The notes: generated by a model from the sequence alone, not told the origin. DNA of 64,000 nt from Sphingopyxis alaskensis RB2256 (GCF_000013985.1 NC_008048.1:2108001-2172000), one strand, 5' to 3'. Positions 47,637 through 58,350 are shown, numbered from the stretch's first letter. Numbers and translations are program-made.

Positions 47637-48077
47637 AAGCGGTGCGAGGTCGGGTTCGACAAACCCCCGCCGCGCCGCGACCGAGAATAATCGTTCGCGG
47701 CTGTAGAAACGCAGCGGCCAGTCGCGGCGGCCGACGTCCGACAGGAGCAGCGCATTGACGCGCGCCATCAGCGCCGTCTCGGCGGTTTCGGACAGGAACC
47801 GCCGCACCCCCGCGACATAGGCGCGGGTGATGCTGTCGTGATAGCCATTGTGGTCGTCGTTCACCCCGCCGACGCTTTCGTTGAAGCGGCGGATGAGCCC
47901 CGCGATTTCGGCGTCGATATCGATGTCGGGGCGCTCGGTGAGCAGCCACAGGCAGGCGGCGAGATGCGCCTCGTGCGTCCACGCCGCGCGCGGCAGCGCG
48001 CAGGCGAGCAGCCCCTCGCCCAGTGCGCGGATGTCGGAATCGCGCTCGAACAGGCGCGGTGAAAAATCGGTGGTCAT
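47601..48077 (-). CDS. Uncharacterised protein, C-terminus in a repeat
   Basis: Encodes 158 residues from ATG 48077. Core includes WTHEAHLAACLWLLTERPDIDIDAEIAGLIRRFNESVGGVNDDHNGYHDSITRAYVAGVRRFL; several His and Asp residues could bind metal, but no family is recognised. The final residues (VIASLRSQ) are translated from the palindromic repeat at 47591-47636, a peptide ending typical of read-through into such repeats. It lies 49 bp downstream of pckA on the same strand. Confidence 0.75.
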   Translation of the reverse strand: MTTDFSPRLFERDSDIRALGEGLLACALPRAAWTHEAHLAACLWLLTERPDIDIDAEIAGLIRRFNESVGGVNDDHNGYHDSITRAYVAGVRRFLSETAETALMARVNALLLSDVGRRDWPLRFYSRERLFSVAARRGFVEPDLAPLPRIVIASLRSQ

Positions 48078-48126
48078 TGGTCCGGTCCTTCCGGGTGATC
48101 TGCCACTCGGAAGTTGTCCGGGCAAG

Positions 48127-49728
48127 TTACGCCGCGACGGCGACCTGGGGAGCGGCCTGACGGACGCCCTCGTCGACATGGCTTTCAAATTGCGCGAAAT
48201 TGGCGATGAATTGCTGCACCAGCGTTTGCGCGGTGCGGTCATAGGCCGCCTTGTCGGTCCAGGCTTCGCGGGGGTCGAGCAGGCGGGCATCGACGCCGGG
48301 CACCGCGACGGGCACCATGAAGCCGAAATAGCGATCGCGGCGGAACTCGGCGTCGTTCAGGCTGCCGTCGAGCGCCGCATTGAGCAGCGCGCGCGTCGCC
48401 TTGATCGGCATCCGCTTGATGCCCTCCATCGTCGCCATGCCGCCGGTCCAGCCGGTGTTGACCAGCCAGCACTGGACCCCGCCCCTGGCGATGCGCTCTT
48501 TCAGCAGATTGCCGTACACCGACGGGTGGCGCGGCATGAAGGGCGCGCCGAAACAGGTCGAGAAGGTCGCCTCCGGCTCGGTCACGCCGATTTCGGTCCC
48601 CGCGACGCGCGCGGTATAGCCCGACAGGAAATGATACATCGCCTGATCGGGGGTGAGCTTCGCGATCGGGGGCAGCACGCCATAGGCATCGGCGGTGAGC
48701 ATGATGATGTTCTGCGGCACCGGACCCATATTGTTTTCCGATGTATTCGGAATGAAATCAATCGGATAGCTGCCACGGCTGTTCTCGGCGAGGGTCGCAT
48801 CGTCGAAATCGAGTTCGCGCGTCACCGGGTCCATCACGACATTTTCGAGCACGGTGCCGAAACGCCTGGTCGTCGCGAAAATCTCCGGCTCGGCCTCGGG
48901 CGAGAGGCGGATCATCTTGGCATAGCAGCCGCCCTCGAAATTGAAGACCGCGGTGTCCGACCAGCCGTGCTCGTCGTCGCCGATCAAGGTGCGCGAGGCG
49001 TCGGCCGACAGCGTCGTCTTGCCGGTGCCGCTGAGGCCGAAAAAGACCGCGGTGTCGCCCCTGGGCCCGATATTCGCCGAACAATGCATCGGCATCACCC
49101 CCTTTACCGGGAGCAGATAGTTCAGGATGCCGAACACCGACTTTTTCATCTCGCCCGCATATTGCGTGCCGCCGATCAGGATCAGCTTTTCGGTGAAATT
49201 GACCGCGATCACCGTTTCGCTGCGCGTGCCGTGCTTCGCCGGGTCGGCGCGGAAGCTTGGCAGATCGACGATTGTATATTCGGCCGCAAAGCCCGCCAGC
49301 TCCTCGGCCGTCGGGCGGCAGAGCAGGGTGCGGATGAAATGGCTGTGCCAGGCGAATTCGGTGATGACCTGCACCGCGACGCGGTGCTCCGGCTGCGATC
49401 CGCCGAACAGCTGTTGGCGGTAAAGGCGCGGACGCGCCGCCATGTGCGCGAGGAAATCGGCCTTGAGCGCCGCGAAATGATCGGGCGTCATCGGCACATT
49501 GGTCTTGCCCCACCAGATCGTGTCGCGCGTTTCGTCGTCCTGGACGATGAATTTGTCTTTCGCGCTGCGCCCGGTGTGCTTGCCGGTCGCGACGACGAGC
49601 GGGCCGTCCTTGGCGAGCCGGCCTTCGCCGTGGCGCACCGCTTCCTCGACCAGCGGCGCGGTACCCCAGTTTTCGGCCACCTCCGCCTGCGTTTCGATGG
49701 TGTCGCCGCCGATCACAACCTTGGTCAT
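48127..49728 (-). CDS. pckA: Phosphoenolpyruvate carboxykinase (ATP)
   Basis: Encodes 533 residues from ATG 49728. It converts oxaloacetate and ATP to PEP, starting gluconeogenesis. The P-loop is [15 protein letters not shown]; metal and substrate motifs include [40 protein letters not shown] and [13 protein letters not shown]. The longer upstream frame has no support. It is divergent from chvI across 245 bp; in alphaproteobacteria ChvI is known to influence pckA in some species. Confidence 0.96.
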   Translation of the reverse strand: MTKVVIGGDTIETQAEVAENWGTAPLVEEAVRHGEGRLAKDGPLVVATGKHTGRSAKDKFIVQDDETRDTIWWGKTNVPMTPDHFAALKADFLAHMAARPRLYRQQLFGGSQPEHRVAVQVITEFAWHSHFIRTLLCRPTAEELAGFAAEYTIVDLPSFRADPAKHGTRSETVIAVNFTEKLILIGGTQYAGEMKKSVFGILNYLLPVKGVMPMHCSANIGPRGDTAVFFGLSGTGKTTLSADASRTLIGDDEHGWSDTAVFNFEGGCYAKMIRLSPEAEPEIFATTRRFGTVLENVVMDPVTRELDFDDATLAENSRGSYPIDFIPNTSENNMGPVPQNIIMLTADAYGVLPPIAKLTPDQAMYHFLSGYTARVAGTEIGVTEPEATFSTCFGAPFMPRHPSVYGNLLKERIARGGVQCWLVNTGWTGGMATMEGIKRMPIKATRALLNAALDGSLNDAEFRRDRYFGFMVPVAVPGVDARLLDPREAWTDKAAYDRTAQTLVQQFIANFAQFESHVDEGVRQAAPQVAVAA

Positions 49729-49973
49729 TTCACTCGCCTTTCCATGGCCCGCGGCGCCTTTGCATAGGTATGCAGGACATGCCGTGCGGAAATGATGGGC
49801 CCGCACGAACATGGGGTGCCGACGAAACGCCGATTCCGAAATCCCGGCCGCGTTAGCGAGGATGCGCGCCGAGGTCAAAAGATTAAAGGGTGAATCGGCG
49901 ACGGACCGTGCGCGGTTGTCCCTCGGCGACGGATCGGCTAATTCGCGGGTCGACGCCCGCCAACGGAAAGAGC

Positions 49974-50684
49974 ATGACGGCAACCATCGCGCTGGTCGAC
50001 GACGACCGCAACATCCTGCAATCGCTGTCGATCGCGCTTCAGGCCGAAGGATTCGTCACGCGCGTCTATTCAGACGGCGAGGCGGCGCTGAAGCCGCTGA
50101 TCGACAATCCGCCCGACCTTGCTGTGTTCGACATCAAGATGCCGCGGATGGACGGGCTCGAACTGCTCCGCCGCCTGCGCGAAAAAAGCCAGCTTCCCGT
50201 CATCTTCCTGACCAGCAAGGACGACGAGATCGACGAGGCGCTGGGCCTTGCGATGGGCGCCGACGATTATATCGCCAAGCCTTTCTCGCAGCGCCTCGTC
50301 ATCGCGCGCATCCGCGCGATCCTGCGCCGCGTCGAATTGAACCGTGCGCCGCCGAGCGAGGACGACGAACCCGTCGCCGAACCGATCACGCGCGGGCGGC
50401 TGACCATGGACCCGGCGCGCCACAAGGTCAGCTGGGACGGCAAGGAGGTGACGCTGACCGTCACCGAGTTCCTGATCCTCGAAACGCTCGCCAGCCGTCC
50501 CGGCATCGTGCGCAGCCGCAACCAGTTGATGGACGCCGCCTATCAGGACGATGTCTATATCGACGACCGCACGATCGACAGCCACATCAAGCGGCTGCGC
50601 CGCAAGTTTCGCGAGGTCGATCCCGGCTTCGACGCGATCGCCACCCTTTATGGCGCCGGATACCGCTTTGCCGATGAGGGCTGA
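49974..50684 (+). CDS. chvI: Response regulator ChvI
   Basis: Encodes 236 residues. The receiver domain has acidic pocket ALVDDDRN, phosphoacceptor Asp in [14 protein letters not shown] and Lys in YIAKPF. The OmpR-type winged helix follows ([67 protein letters not shown]). It overlaps chvG by 11 bp. The pair senses envelope and acid stress in alphaproteobacteria. Confidence 0.95.
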   Translation: MTATIALVDDDRNILQSLSIALQAEGFVTRVYSDGEAALKPLIDNPPDLAVFDIKMPRMDGLELLRRLREKSQLPVIFLTSKDDEIDEALGLAMGADDYIAKPFSQRLVIARIRAILRRVELNRAPPSEDDEPVAEPITRGRLTMDPARHKVSWDGKEVTLTVTEFLILETLASRPGIVRSRNQLMDAAYQDDVYIDDRTIDSHIKRLRRKFREVDPGFDAIATLYGAGYRFADEG

Positions 50685-52281
50685 TCCCCTGCCCCCCGAC
50701 GCGAGCGCCGCCGAACAGGAGGAATCGCCGCTCGTCTGGTCGGCGCGCTGGTCGCTGACGACGCGCATCCTGGCGGTGAACATCCTCGCCGTCGCGCTGC
50801 TCGCGGGGGGATTCTATTATCTCGACACCTATCGCACGCGGCTCGTCGATACGCGCATCGCGGTGATGGAGGACCAGCTTGCGATGCTCGATACCGCGCT
50901 CGAAGCGGCGCGCCCCGAGGAGCGCGACCGGCTGATCGGCGAATTTGCCGAAGCGACCGAGTCGCGCCTGCGCTTCTATGCCGCCGACGGTCGCCTGATT
51001 TCGGACAGTTTCCAAACCGGCGCGCCGACCTATACGCTGCGCGACCCCGATCTGCAGGCGTGGCAGCGCGATGTGGCGCGTGCGATGGACCGCGGCATCG
51101 ACTGGATCGTCGGCGCGCCGACCTATCCCGACTTTCGCGAACCGGCGGTCGATGTCGCGGCGGCCTGGCCCGAAGTGATCGAGGCGCAGCGCAGCGGGCA
51201 GCCGGCGAGCCGCTTTCGCTATGCCCCCGAACGCACGCCGCTCTTGAGCGCGGCGCGGGTCGTCGAACTCGATACGCCGCAGACGGTGCTGATGACGCTC
51301 AACGCGCGCGACATCACGCGCACGGTGCGCGCCGAACGCTTCCGCCTCGCGGTCGTCGTCGCGATGGTGCTGATCACCTCGATCCTGTTGTCACTGTTCC
51401 TCGCCCGCACGATCGTGCGCCCGCTGCGGCGGCTCGCGCGCGCCGCGGTGCGCGTCCGCCTCGGTCGCGCGCGCGAGGTCGTCGTCCCGCGCCTGCCGAG
51501 TCGCCGCGACGAGATCGGCACGCTCGCCCGCGCCTTGAGCGACATGACGCAAGCGCTTCGTGAACGCATCGACGCGGGCGAGCATTTCGCCGCCGACGTG
51601 ACGCACGAGCTCAAGAATCCGATCGCCTCGGTGCGTTCGGCGATCGAGGGGCTGGGGCGCGTGCAGTCCGACGAACAGCGCGCGCAATTGCTCGCCATCG
51701 CCGACGAGGATGTGCGGCGGCTCGACCGGCTGGTGAGCGACATCAGCGAGGCGAGCCGCGTCGACGCGCAATTGTCGCGCACCCTGTTCGAGCCGATCGA
51801 CGTGGGCATGATGATCGAATCGATGCTCGCATCGCGCAAGGCGCGCATCGACCCCGACGCGCCGCACCCGCGCCTCGCCTTCGCGCGCCCGCGCAAGGGC
51901 ACCACCATCGTGATGGGCGACGGCCACCGCCTCGAACGCGCCATCGACAATGTCATCGACAACGCCATCAGCTTCTCCCCCCCCTCCGGCCTCGTGTGCA
52001 TCGCCGCGACGCGGCTGGGCGACGAGGTGCATGTCCGCGTCGACGACGACGGCCCCGGCATCGACCCCGCGCAGCGCGAGGCGATTTTCCGGCGCTTTCA
52101 CAGCGAGCGGCCCGCGGGCGAAGCCTTTGGCCGCCACAGCGGCCTCGGCCTCGCCATCGCGCGCACGATCGTCGAGGGGCATGGCGGCACGATCAGCGCC
52201 AGGGACCGCGACGACGGCAGGCCGGGCGCCAGCCTGCTCATCACCCTGCCCGCGAGCGAAAGCGGAACCGCCGCCGGCTGA
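50674..52281 (+). CDS. chvG: Sensor histidine kinase ChvG
   Basis: Encodes 535 residues. Two transmembrane helices (about residues 32-50 and 225-245) flank a ~175-residue periplasmic sensor domain. A HAMP domain follows ([24 protein letters not shown]). The phosphorylated His is in [19 protein letters not shown]; the ATPase has [23 protein letters not shown] and [20 protein letters not shown]. Kinase partner of ChvI. Confidence 0.94.
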   Translation: MRADPLPPDASAAEQEESPLVWSARWSLTTRILAVNILAVALLAGGFYYLDTYRTRLVDTRIAVMEDQLAMLDTALEAARPEERDRLIGEFAEATESRLRFYAADGRLISDSFQTGAPTYTLRDPDLQAWQRDVARAMDRGIDWIVGAPTYPDFREPAVDVAAAWPEVIEAQRSGQPASRFRYAPERTPLLSAARVVELDTPQTVLMTLNARDITRTVRAERFRLAVVVAMVLITSILLSLFLARTIVRPLRRLARAAVRVRLGRAREVVVPRLPSRRDEIGTLARALSDMTQALRERIDAGEHFAADVTHELKNPIASVRSAIEGLGRVQSDEQRAQLLAIADEDVRRLDRLVSDISEASRVDAQLSRTLFEPIDVGMMIESMLASRKARIDPDAPHPRLAFARPRKGTTIVMGDGHRLERAIDNVIDNAISFSPPSGLVCIAATRLGDEVHVRVDDDGPGIDPAQREAIFRRFHSERPAGEAFGRHSGLGLAIARTIVEGHGGTISARDRDDGRPGASLLITLPASESGTAAG

Positions 52282-52333
52282 CTCCACGCCCTATCGCCTT
52301 GCAGCCCCGCGTCGCCGCCGGTAAGCCGTCGTC

Positions 52334-52780
52334 ATGCTTCCGAGCCGGACCAGACCCGAAATCGTCAACATCCACGCGAGCTGCGTTGCCGCAGGCAATG
52401 GCGGGGTGCTGATCCTCGGCAATTCGGGGCAGGGCAAGTCCGACCTCGCGCTGCGCCTCATCGACCGCGGCGCCAGGCTCGTCGCCGACGATCGCTGCGA
52501 CATCTGGTTCGACCGCGGCCGACTGTGGTGCCGGCCGCCCGAAAATCTTGCGGGCAAGCTGGAAGTGCGCGGCATCGGCATCGTCGAGCGCCCGTGGACG
52601 GCGCCGGTGCCGCTGGCGCTCGCGGTGCGGCTGACCGACCGTTACGACCGGATGCCCGCGGTGGGGCAGGTCGAAACGGTGGCGGGCCATCCGCTTCCCG
52701 CGCTGCTGCTGTCGGCGTTCGAGGTGTCGGCGCCGATCAAGATCATGCTCGCGCTCGAACGGCTGGCGCCCGCGGCATGA
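52334..52780 (+). CDS. hprK: Short HPr kinase/phosphorylase HprK
   Basis: Encodes 148 residues, only the C-terminal catalytic domain, as usual in alphaproteobacteria. P-loop [31 protein letters not shown]; the capping motif appears as [10 protein letters not shown]. It modifies HPr on Ser. Overlaps rapZ by 4 nt (ATGA). Completes the PTS-Ntr/HprK regulatory set with the EIIA and HPr genes downstream. Confidence 0.93.
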   Translation: MLPSRTRPEIVNIHASCVAAGNGGVLILGNSGQGKSDLALRLIDRGARLVADDRCDIWFDRGRLWCRPPENLAGKLEVRGIGIVERPWTAPVPLALAVRLTDRYDRMPAVGQVETVAGHPLPALLLSAFEVSAPIKIMLALERLAPAA

Positions 52781-53727
52781 GCGGACAGGCGAGTCCGGGC
52801 GCCGAGTCGCGGCTGCTGCTCGTCACCGGCCTGTCGGGCGCGGGCAAGTCGACGGTGCTGAAGGTGCTCGAGGATCTGGGCTGGGAAGTAGTCGACAATT
52901 TGCCGCTCGCGCTGCTCGAAGCGCTGATCGACGCGCCGGTGAAGCGCGGCGAGGCGGAGCGTCCGCTCGCGGTCGGAATCGACAGCCGCAGCCGGGGGTT
53001 TCGCCCGGCGCTGCTCGTGCGGCGGATCAAGGAATTGCGCGAAGGCGGCGGTCGCGACATCCAGACGCTGTTCCTCGATTGCGCGGGCGCGGAGCTTGAA
53101 CGGCGCTTTTCCGAAACGCGCCGCCGCCACCCGCTCGCCGAGGACCGCCCCGCCGCCGACGGGATCGCGCGCGAGCGCGAGATGATGGAGCCGCTGCGCC
53201 GCTGGGCCGAGCATGTCGTCGATACCACCAACTACAGCAGCAATGATTTGCAGCAGGAGGTGCGCCAGCGTTTCGGCGAGGCGGACGACGGCGAACCGGT
53301 GCTGAACATATTGAGCTTCGGCTTCGCGCGCGGGCTGCCGCGCAACGCCGATCTGGTGTTCGACATGCGCTATCTGCGCAACCCGCACTGGGACCCGGCG
53401 CTCAAGCCGGGCACGGGGCTCGATCCCGACGTCGCCGCCTATGTCATCGCCGACCCCGCCTATGAAGAAACGGTTTCGCAGATCGAGCGACTGATCCTGA
53501 CGCTGCTGCCGCGCTACCGCGCCGAAGGCAAAAGCTATGTGACCATCGCGTTCGGCTGCACCGGCGGGCGTCACCGCTCGGTCCATGTCGCCGCACGTGT
53601 TGCGCAAACGCTACGCGGATCGGGATATGAGCCGACGCTGACCCACCGCAATCTTGACTCTGCCCCGCAAGATGGGCTTGAGGGCAAGCCCCCGTCCGCC
53701 GCCCGCGCATCGGGCGGCGCAAGATAA
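52777..53727 (+). CDS. rapZ: RNase adapter protein RapZ (YvcJ-like P-loop ATPase)
   Basis: Encodes 316 residues. Walker [30 protein letters not shown]-terminal segment [26 protein letters not shown] and the signature [19 protein letters not shown] are intact. In enterobacteria it directs RNase E to sRNA; in alphas it is clustered with PTS genes. The last ~25 residues are a non-conserved tail. Confidence 0.94.
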   Translation: MSGQASPGAESRLLLVTGLSGAGKSTVLKVLEDLGWEVVDNLPLALLEALIDAPVKRGEAERPLAVGIDSRSRGFRPALLVRRIKELREGGGRDIQTLFLDCAGAELERRFSETRRRHPLAEDRPAADGIAREREMMEPLRRWAEHVVDTTNYSSNDLQQEVRQRFGEADDGEPVLNILSFGFARGLPRNADLVFDMRYLRNPHWDPALKPGTGLDPDVAAYVIADPAYEETVSQIERLILTLLPRYRAEGKSYVTIAFGCTGGRHRSVHVAARVAQTLRGSGYEPTLTHRNLDSAPQDGLEGKPPSAARASGGAR

Positions 53728-53741
53728 GGGTCGATCACTGC

Positions 53742-54170
53742 ATGCCGAATGACAAGGCTCTGCCGCTCTTGGGAATGGTGCTCGTCACGCACGGCCGCCT
53801 CGCCGAGGAAATGGTGCGCGCGATGGAGCATGTCGTCGGCCCGCAGCGCGCCGTCGCCACCGTGTGCATCGGCCCCAACGACAATATGGAGATGCGGCGC
53901 CAGGAAATCGCCGACGCGATCCGCAGCGTCGACGAGGGACGCGGCGTCGTGATGCTGACCGACCTGTTCGGCGGCACCCCCTCGAACCTGGCGATCAGCC
54001 TGCTCGAAACCGGGCGGACCGAGGTGATCGCCGGGGTCAACCTGCCCATGCTGATCCGCCTCGAAAGCGCGCGCAAGTCGATGGAGCTGCGCGCCGCGGT
54101 GATCGCGGCCAAGGAAGCGGGGCAGAAATATATTTCGGTCGCGTCCGAAATGCTGGGAGTGGGACCGTGA
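53742..54170 (+). CDS. PTS EIIA component, mannose/fructose family
   Basis: Encodes 142 residues. Active-site His lies in GMVLVTHGRLAEEMVRAM; MLTDLFGGTPSNLAI is typical of EIIA-Man. No EIIB, EIIC or EIID transporter genes accompany it, so it is regulatory rather than a sugar importer. It overlaps the HPr gene by 4 nt. Confidence 0.93.
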   Translation: MPNDKALPLLGMVLVTHGRLAEEMVRAMEHVVGPQRAVATVCIGPNDNMEMRRQEIADAIRSVDEGRGVVMLTDLFGGTPSNLAISLLETGRTEVIAGVNLPMLIRLESARKSMELRAAVIAAKEAGQKYISVASEMLGVGP

Positions 54171-54445
54171 ACGAGGTGTCCGAGACCGTCGAAATCACCA
54201 ACCAGCGCGGGCTGCACGCGCGCGCGAGCGCCAAATTCGTCACCTTCGTCAGCCGCCTGCCCGAAACGGTGACGGTCGAGGTCGAAAAGGGTGGGTCGCG
54301 CGTCAACGGCACCTCGATCATGGGGCTGATGATGCTCGGCGCGGCCAAGGGCGACACGATCACCATCCACACGCGCGGCGACGGCGCCGACGCCGCACTC
54401 CTGAAACTCGTCGGGCTGGTCAAGGACAGCTTTGGCGAGGACTAG
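54167..54445 (+). CDS. ptsH: Phosphocarrier protein HPr
   Basis: Encodes 92 residues from GTG 54167 (GTGA overlap). The phosphorylated His is in RGLHARASAKFV; the regulatory serine region is NGTSIMGLMMLGAAKGD. Together with HprK and the lone EIIA it forms a phosphorylation relay linked to ChvI/ChvG in alphaproteobacteria. Confidence 0.94.
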   Translation: MNEVSETVEITNQRGLHARASAKFVTFVSRLPETVTVEVEKGGSRVNGTSIMGLMMLGAAKGDTITIHTRGDGADAALLKLVGLVKDSFGED

Positions 54446-54451
54446 GGCGCG

Positions 54452-55264
54452 ATGACCGGTCGCCGCTCCCAAATCGAAAGCCTGTCGAACCCGCTGGTCA
54501 AGCGGATGCGCCTGCTGCGCGAGAAGCGCCATCGCCGCGCCGAAGGGCTGTTTCTGGCCGAAGGGCTGCGCATCGCGACCGAGGCGCGCGAGGCGGGCGT
54601 CTTTCCCGCGTGGCTGTTCCTGGGCCCCGACGGCGCGGCGCATCCGCTGGCGCAGGCGCTGGTCGCGGACACGATGGCCGCGGGCGGCGAGGTGATCGAC
54701 ACCACAGCCGCGATCCTCTCCAAATTGTCGGGCAAGGACAATCCGCAGACGATCGTCGGCATCTATGCCGAACCCGCCACGACACTCGCTGCCATCGACC
54801 GCAACGCCGCGCCGATCTGGCTCGTCGCCGAACGCCTCCGCGATCCCGGCAATCTCGGCACGATGCTGCGCACCGGCGACGCGGTCGGCGCGGGCGGGCT
54901 GATTCTCCTGGGCGACAGCACCGACCCCTATGGCGTCGAGGCGGTGCGCGCGAGCATGGGGGCGATCTTTACGCAAAGGCTGGTGCAGGCGCGCTGGGAC
55001 GCGTTCCTGCCCTGGCTGCGCAGCGGACAGGGCGAGCTGGTCGCGACCTGGCTCGGCGACGACAGCGTCGATTATCAGGCGGTGCGCTATGCCGCGCCAA
55101 CCTTTATCCTCGTCGGCAATGAATCGCAAGGGCTGCCCGCCGATTATGCCGCGGCGGCCGACGTGCGCGTCAAGATGCCGATGCTGGGCAAGGCCGACAG
55201 CCTGAACGCCGCCGTCGCGGCGGCGGTGATGGCCTATGAGGTGCTGAACCAGCGGCGGCGCTGA
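54452..55264 (+). CDS. TrmH/SpoU-family RNA 2'-O-methyltransferase
   Basis: Encodes 270 residues. An N-terminal substrate-binding domain (SLSNPLVKRMRLLREKRHRRAEGLFLAEGLRI) leads to a SPOUT domain with the three motifs: AERLRDPGNLGTMLRTGDAVGAGG, FILVGNESQGLPADYAA and VKMPMLGKADSLNAAVAAAVMAYEVL (trefoil knot). Acts on rRNA or tRNA; precise site unknown. It follows HPr by 6 bp. Confidence 0.93.
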   Translation: MTGRRSQIESLSNPLVKRMRLLREKRHRRAEGLFLAEGLRIATEAREAGVFPAWLFLGPDGAAHPLAQALVADTMAAGGEVIDTTAAILSKLSGKDNPQTIVGIYAEPATTLAAIDRNAAPIWLVAERLRDPGNLGTMLRTGDAVGAGGLILLGDSTDPYGVEAVRASMGAIFTQRLVQARWDAFLPWLRSGQGELVATWLGDDSVDYQAVRYAAPTFILVGNESQGLPADYAAAADVRVKMPMLGKADSLNAAVAAAVMAYEVLNQRRR

Positions 55265-55327
55265 ACGACGAGCGGCATTTTGGTTCAGCCGCCCGCCAGC
55301 ATCATGCTATTATCTCATCCTCTCTTC

Positions 55328-55409
55328 CCGTTCGCATCGAGCGAAGTCGAGATGGCGCTCGACCATGCGCCACGCCGATGGGTGTCTCGACTTCGCTCGA
55401 CACGAGCGG
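55328..55409. repeat. Family C palindromic repeat, copy 2
   Basis: Arms gcatcgagcgaagtcgagat and gtgtctcgacttcgctcgac. It lies 16 bp upstream of the META protein start and so in its leader or promoter region. Confidence 0.85.
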
Positions 55410-55425
55410 AGTAAAGGAGCTTGTG

Positions 55426-56130
55426 ATGATCCGCTTGTTGCCCCTGCTCGCGCTCCCCGCGCTCGCCGCCTGCGTCCCCGCCACCGATAATCCGCAAGGC
55501 CCCGGCGAGGCTCCCGCAGCCTATATGGCGCTGGGCACCGAACCCGGCTGGACGCTGGAGATCACGCCCGCGCGGCTGAACTATGCCGGCGACTATGGCG
55601 AGACGATGATCGCGGTGCCCAATCCGGGCGCGCAGACCACCACGACGGGCAAACGCTACACCGCCGACCGGCTGACGGTCGAGGTGCGGCCGGGGCCGTG
55701 CAGCGACGGGATGAGCGACCGCCGCTATGCCGACACCGTGACGGTCACCGCCGACGGCAAGCGGGTGACGGGATGCGGCGGAGACATATTGCCGCCCGAT
55801 GCGCTCGCGGGAACGAGCTGGACCTTCGTATCGATCGCCGGCGCGCCCGTCGCCCCCGACCGCCCCACCTCGCTGGCGTTCACGGACGACCGGCTGAGCG
55901 GCAGCGCGGGGTGCAACCGCTTTTCGGGCAGCTACAGGGTGGCCGACGACATGCTCTCCGCGGGGCCGCTGATGGCGACGAAAATGGCGTGCCCCGGCGC
56001 GGGCATGGCGCAGGAAAGCGCCTTCTTCGCGCTGATGCGCGGGCCGGTGCGCCTGAGCTTTCCGACCGACGGGACGCTGGAGATCAGCGGCGAAGGCGGG
56101 CAGACCGCGGTGCTGAAACGGGTGATATGA
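55426..56130 (+). CDS. META-domain lipoprotein
   Basis: Encodes 234 residues from ATG 55426 with AAAGGAG 10 nt upstream. Lipoprotein signal MIRLLPLLALPALAAC, Cys at residue 16. The N-terminal half resembles COG3650-type periplasmic domains (LGTEPGWTLEITPARLNYAGDYGE, VRPGPCSDGMSDRRYADTVTV). The C-terminal META domain contains GTSWTFVSIAG, RLSGSAGCNRFSGSYRVAD, PLMATKMACPG. Related to HslJ-like stress proteins. Confidence 0.87.
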   Translation: MIRLLPLLALPALAACVPATDNPQGPGEAPAAYMALGTEPGWTLEITPARLNYAGDYGETMIAVPNPGAQTTTTGKRYTADRLTVEVRPGPCSDGMSDRRYADTVTVTADGKRVTGCGGDILPPDALAGTSWTFVSIAGAPVAPDRPTSLAFTDDRLSGSAGCNRFSGSYRVADDMLSAGPLMATKMACPGAGMAQESAFFALMRGPVRLSFPTDGTLEISGEGGQTAVLKRVI

Positions 56131-56156
56131 TCCCTGCCCGGATAGACCAGAATAGC

Positions 56157-56232
56157 GTCATCCCGGCGAAGGCCGGGATCTCACCGTCTCAGCCTCGCGC
56201 ACCGGCGAGACCCCGGCCTTCGCCGGGGTGAC
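56157..56232. repeat. Family A palindromic repeat, copy 2
   Basis: gtcatcccggcgaaggccgg and ccggccttcgccggggtgac are inverted ends of a 76-bp element. It lies between the convergent ends of the META and rmuC genes and may stop transcription both ways. Confidence 0.85.
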
Positions 56233-56283
56233 GATCAATGAAAAGGGTTTCTGCCTGTTCCCGCGAGGCGGGGGCGACGCGAT

Positions 56284-57639
56284 TCATTCGCCCGCGTCGT
56301 TCACCGCGCTCGGCGCCGCGGCGAGCTTCGCCAGCGGGCGCGCCGCCTGTTCGGCAACCGGCAGCGTCGGAATCTCCCGCCCGCCGGTTTCGATGTCGAG
56401 CGCCTCGAAACGCTTGGCCTGCGTCAAAACCTGCGATTCGAAACTGCCGACAAAGGCATTGTAAGCGCCCGTCGCCTGATCGAGATTTTTGCCGACGCGC
56501 GCGATGTGCGAGCCCATCACCGACATGCGCGCATAAAGTTCCTTGCCGAGCATCGCGATTTCGCGCGCCTGGTTGGCGAGCTTTTCCTGCCGCCATACCG
56601 CCGCGACGGTGCGCGCGATCGCGATGAGGTTGGTCGGCGTCGCGAGCAGCACCTTGCGCTCGAACGCATAGTCCCAAAGCTCGTGGTCATGGTCGAGCGC
56701 GGCGGCGAGGAAATGTTCGCCGGGGACGAACATCACGACGAAATCGGGGGTGTCGTCGAACTGGTTCCAATAGGCCTTGGCGCCCAGCGCGTTGACATGC
56801 GCCTTCATCGCCGCGGCATGCGCGGCAAGGTGCGCCGCCTTTTCGCCCTCGTCGACCGCGCCGAAGGCGTCCTGATAGGCGTTGAGCGAAACCTTGGCGT
56901 CGATGACGAGGCTCTGTCCGCCGGGAACCTTCACCACAACGTCGGGACGCAGCCGCCCGCCGTCGCCATCGGCAACGCTGACCTCGGTCTGGAAATCGGC
57001 ATGTTCGCTGAGCCCGCAGCTTTCGAGCACGTTGCGCAGTTGCTGTTCGCCCCAGCGCCCGCGCGCCTTCGGCGCATTGCGGAGCGCGTTGACGAGCTTG
57101 GCCGCCTCGCTCGACACGCGCTCGCTCTGCGCGCGCATCGATTCGATCTGCCCCTGCAACATGCCGAACGCGCTTTGCCGTTCGGTTTCGACCTTCTTCA
57201 CAGCGGTTTCATATTTCTCCAGCCGTTCGTGGACGGGCTGAAGCAGCGCCTTCAGATGCTGGCCCGCGCTTTCCTCGCTCTGTCGGAACCGGGCCTCGGC
57301 GCGTTCCAGAAACTCCTTCTGCGCCTCGCCGAGCATCGCCTGCCCGACCTCGCGAAACTGCGCAGTCAGCGCCGCCTGCGCGTCCTGAAGCTGCCTCACC
57401 TGCGCCGCGTGCGCGGCCTCGCGCGCCTCTTGCTCGGCGCGCAGCGCCGCGAGCCGGATGTCCGCCGCCTGGCGCGCCTCGGTCTCGGCGGCGAGGTCGG
57501 TGACGGCGCTCCTGAACCGCTCGGCCAGCCCGTCGCGTTCAGCCATCAGCGCCCCCGACTGGCGAGCGGCGAACAACCAGCCGATCAACGCGCCGATGGC
57601 AAGGGCCGCAAGGGCGATGATGAGCGACATTCCATCCAT
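56284..57639 (-). CDS. rmuC: DNA recombination protein RmuC
   Basis: Encodes 451 residues; ATG 57630 (MSLIIALAAL) is an alternative start. An N-terminal membrane helix (LIIALAALAIGALIGWLFAA) leads to a long coiled coil (~residues 25-190) and the RmuC nuclease-like core (GRWGEQQLRNVLESCGL, GGQSLVIDAKVSLNAYQ, DFVVMFVPGEHFL, LATPTNLIAIARTVA). Thought to limit inversions at short repeats, which may matter in this repeat-rich genome. Confidence 0.94.
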   Translation of the reverse strand: MDGMSLIIALAALAIGALIGWLFAARQSGALMAERDGLAERFRSAVTDLAAETEARQAADIRLAALRAEQEAREAAHAAQVRQLQDAQAALTAQFREVGQAMLGEAQKEFLERAEARFRQSEESAGQHLKALLQPVHERLEKYETAVKKVETERQSAFGMLQGQIESMRAQSERVSSEAAKLVNALRNAPKARGRWGEQQLRNVLESCGLSEHADFQTEVSVADGDGGRLRPDVVVKVPGGQSLVIDAKVSLNAYQDAFGAVDEGEKAAHLAAHAAAMKAHVNALGAKAYWNQFDDTPDFVVMFVPGEHFLAAALDHDHELWDYAFERKVLLATPTNLIAIARTVAAVWRQEKLANQAREIAMLGKELYARMSVMGSHIARVGKNLDQATGAYNAFVGSFESQVLTQAKRFEALDIETGGREIPTLPVAEQAARPLAKLAAAPSAVNDAGE

Positions 57640-57739
57640 GCGCGGAACATAGGACGAACGCCGGGGGCTTGGCTAGGGGCTAATTCGGGGCGTGGAACGA
57701 CCGTCTGCCTTGGGGTGGTGAGCGTACCGTCTCCTTTTT

Positions 57740-57822
57740 CCGTTCGTGTCGAGCGAAGTCGAGACACCCATCGACGCTACGCCTAGCCCGATGGGCATCT
57801 CGACTTCGCTCGATGCGAACGG
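57740..57822. repeat. Family C palindromic repeat, copy 3
   Basis: Arms gtgtcgagcgaagtcgagac and gcatctcgacttcgctcgat with a centre that pairs atcg-type bases. Between the rmuC start and the end of the next minus-strand gene. Confidence 0.85.
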
Positions 57823-57864
57823 ATTGGGGAGGCAGCAACGGCTAGTTTCGGCCGAATCGAAACA

Positions 57865-58341
57865 TCACGCCGCCCGCCACGAATCGGGCAAAATCGCCCT
57901 ATACGCCTCGACCCCCGGCGCGCCGCCGACGACCACGCCCTGCGTCAGCAGCCAATAGTGGCGCACGATCTCGGCCTGCTGTTCGAGGCCATAGCGTTCG
58001 AGCGGCCAGCCGGGTTTCAGACTGTAGCGATAGGTCGCGAAGGGATGGCGCATCAGCACCAGATACCAGCGGCCGCGCGTCTGCGCCTGCCACACATGCG
58101 TCATTTCGTGGATGAACAGCCCTTGCAGCCGCTGCGGCGCGGCGCCGAAATCGTCGCAATAAAGGTCGCCGTGCGGGTTGAAATGCAGGTGGCCCATCGG
58201 CGCCATGACGATGTGGCGCGGCTGGAAAAAGGCCCATTTATGGTGGTTCACGCGCACGCGGTCATAGGCGATCGCGTCGCCGAACACGCTGCGGGCCAGC
58301 GCGATTTCGCCGCTGGTCAGGGGGCGCGAGTGGCGCGACAT
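57865..58341 (-). CDS. HExxH metallopeptidase-like protein
   Basis: Encodes 158 residues from ATG 58341; the longer frame upstream is translated repeat. LFIHEMTHVWQAQTRGRW carries a zinc-binding HExxH helix near residue 80; LTSGEIALARSVFGDAIAYDRVRV at the start and GLEQQAEIVRHYWLL later (possible third ligand Glu) fit a small family often annotated as vgr-related or DUF4157-like. No secretion signal. Function unknown. Confidence 0.75.
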   Translation of the reverse strand: MSRHSRPLTSGEIALARSVFGDAIAYDRVRVNHHKWAFFQPRHIVMAPMGHLHFNPHGDLYCDDFGAAPQRLQGLFIHEMTHVWQAQTRGRWYLVLMRHPFATYRYSLKPGWPLERYGLEQQAEIVRHYWLLTQGVVVGGAPGVEAYRAILPDSWRAA

Positions 58342-58350
58342 CAAATCCCC

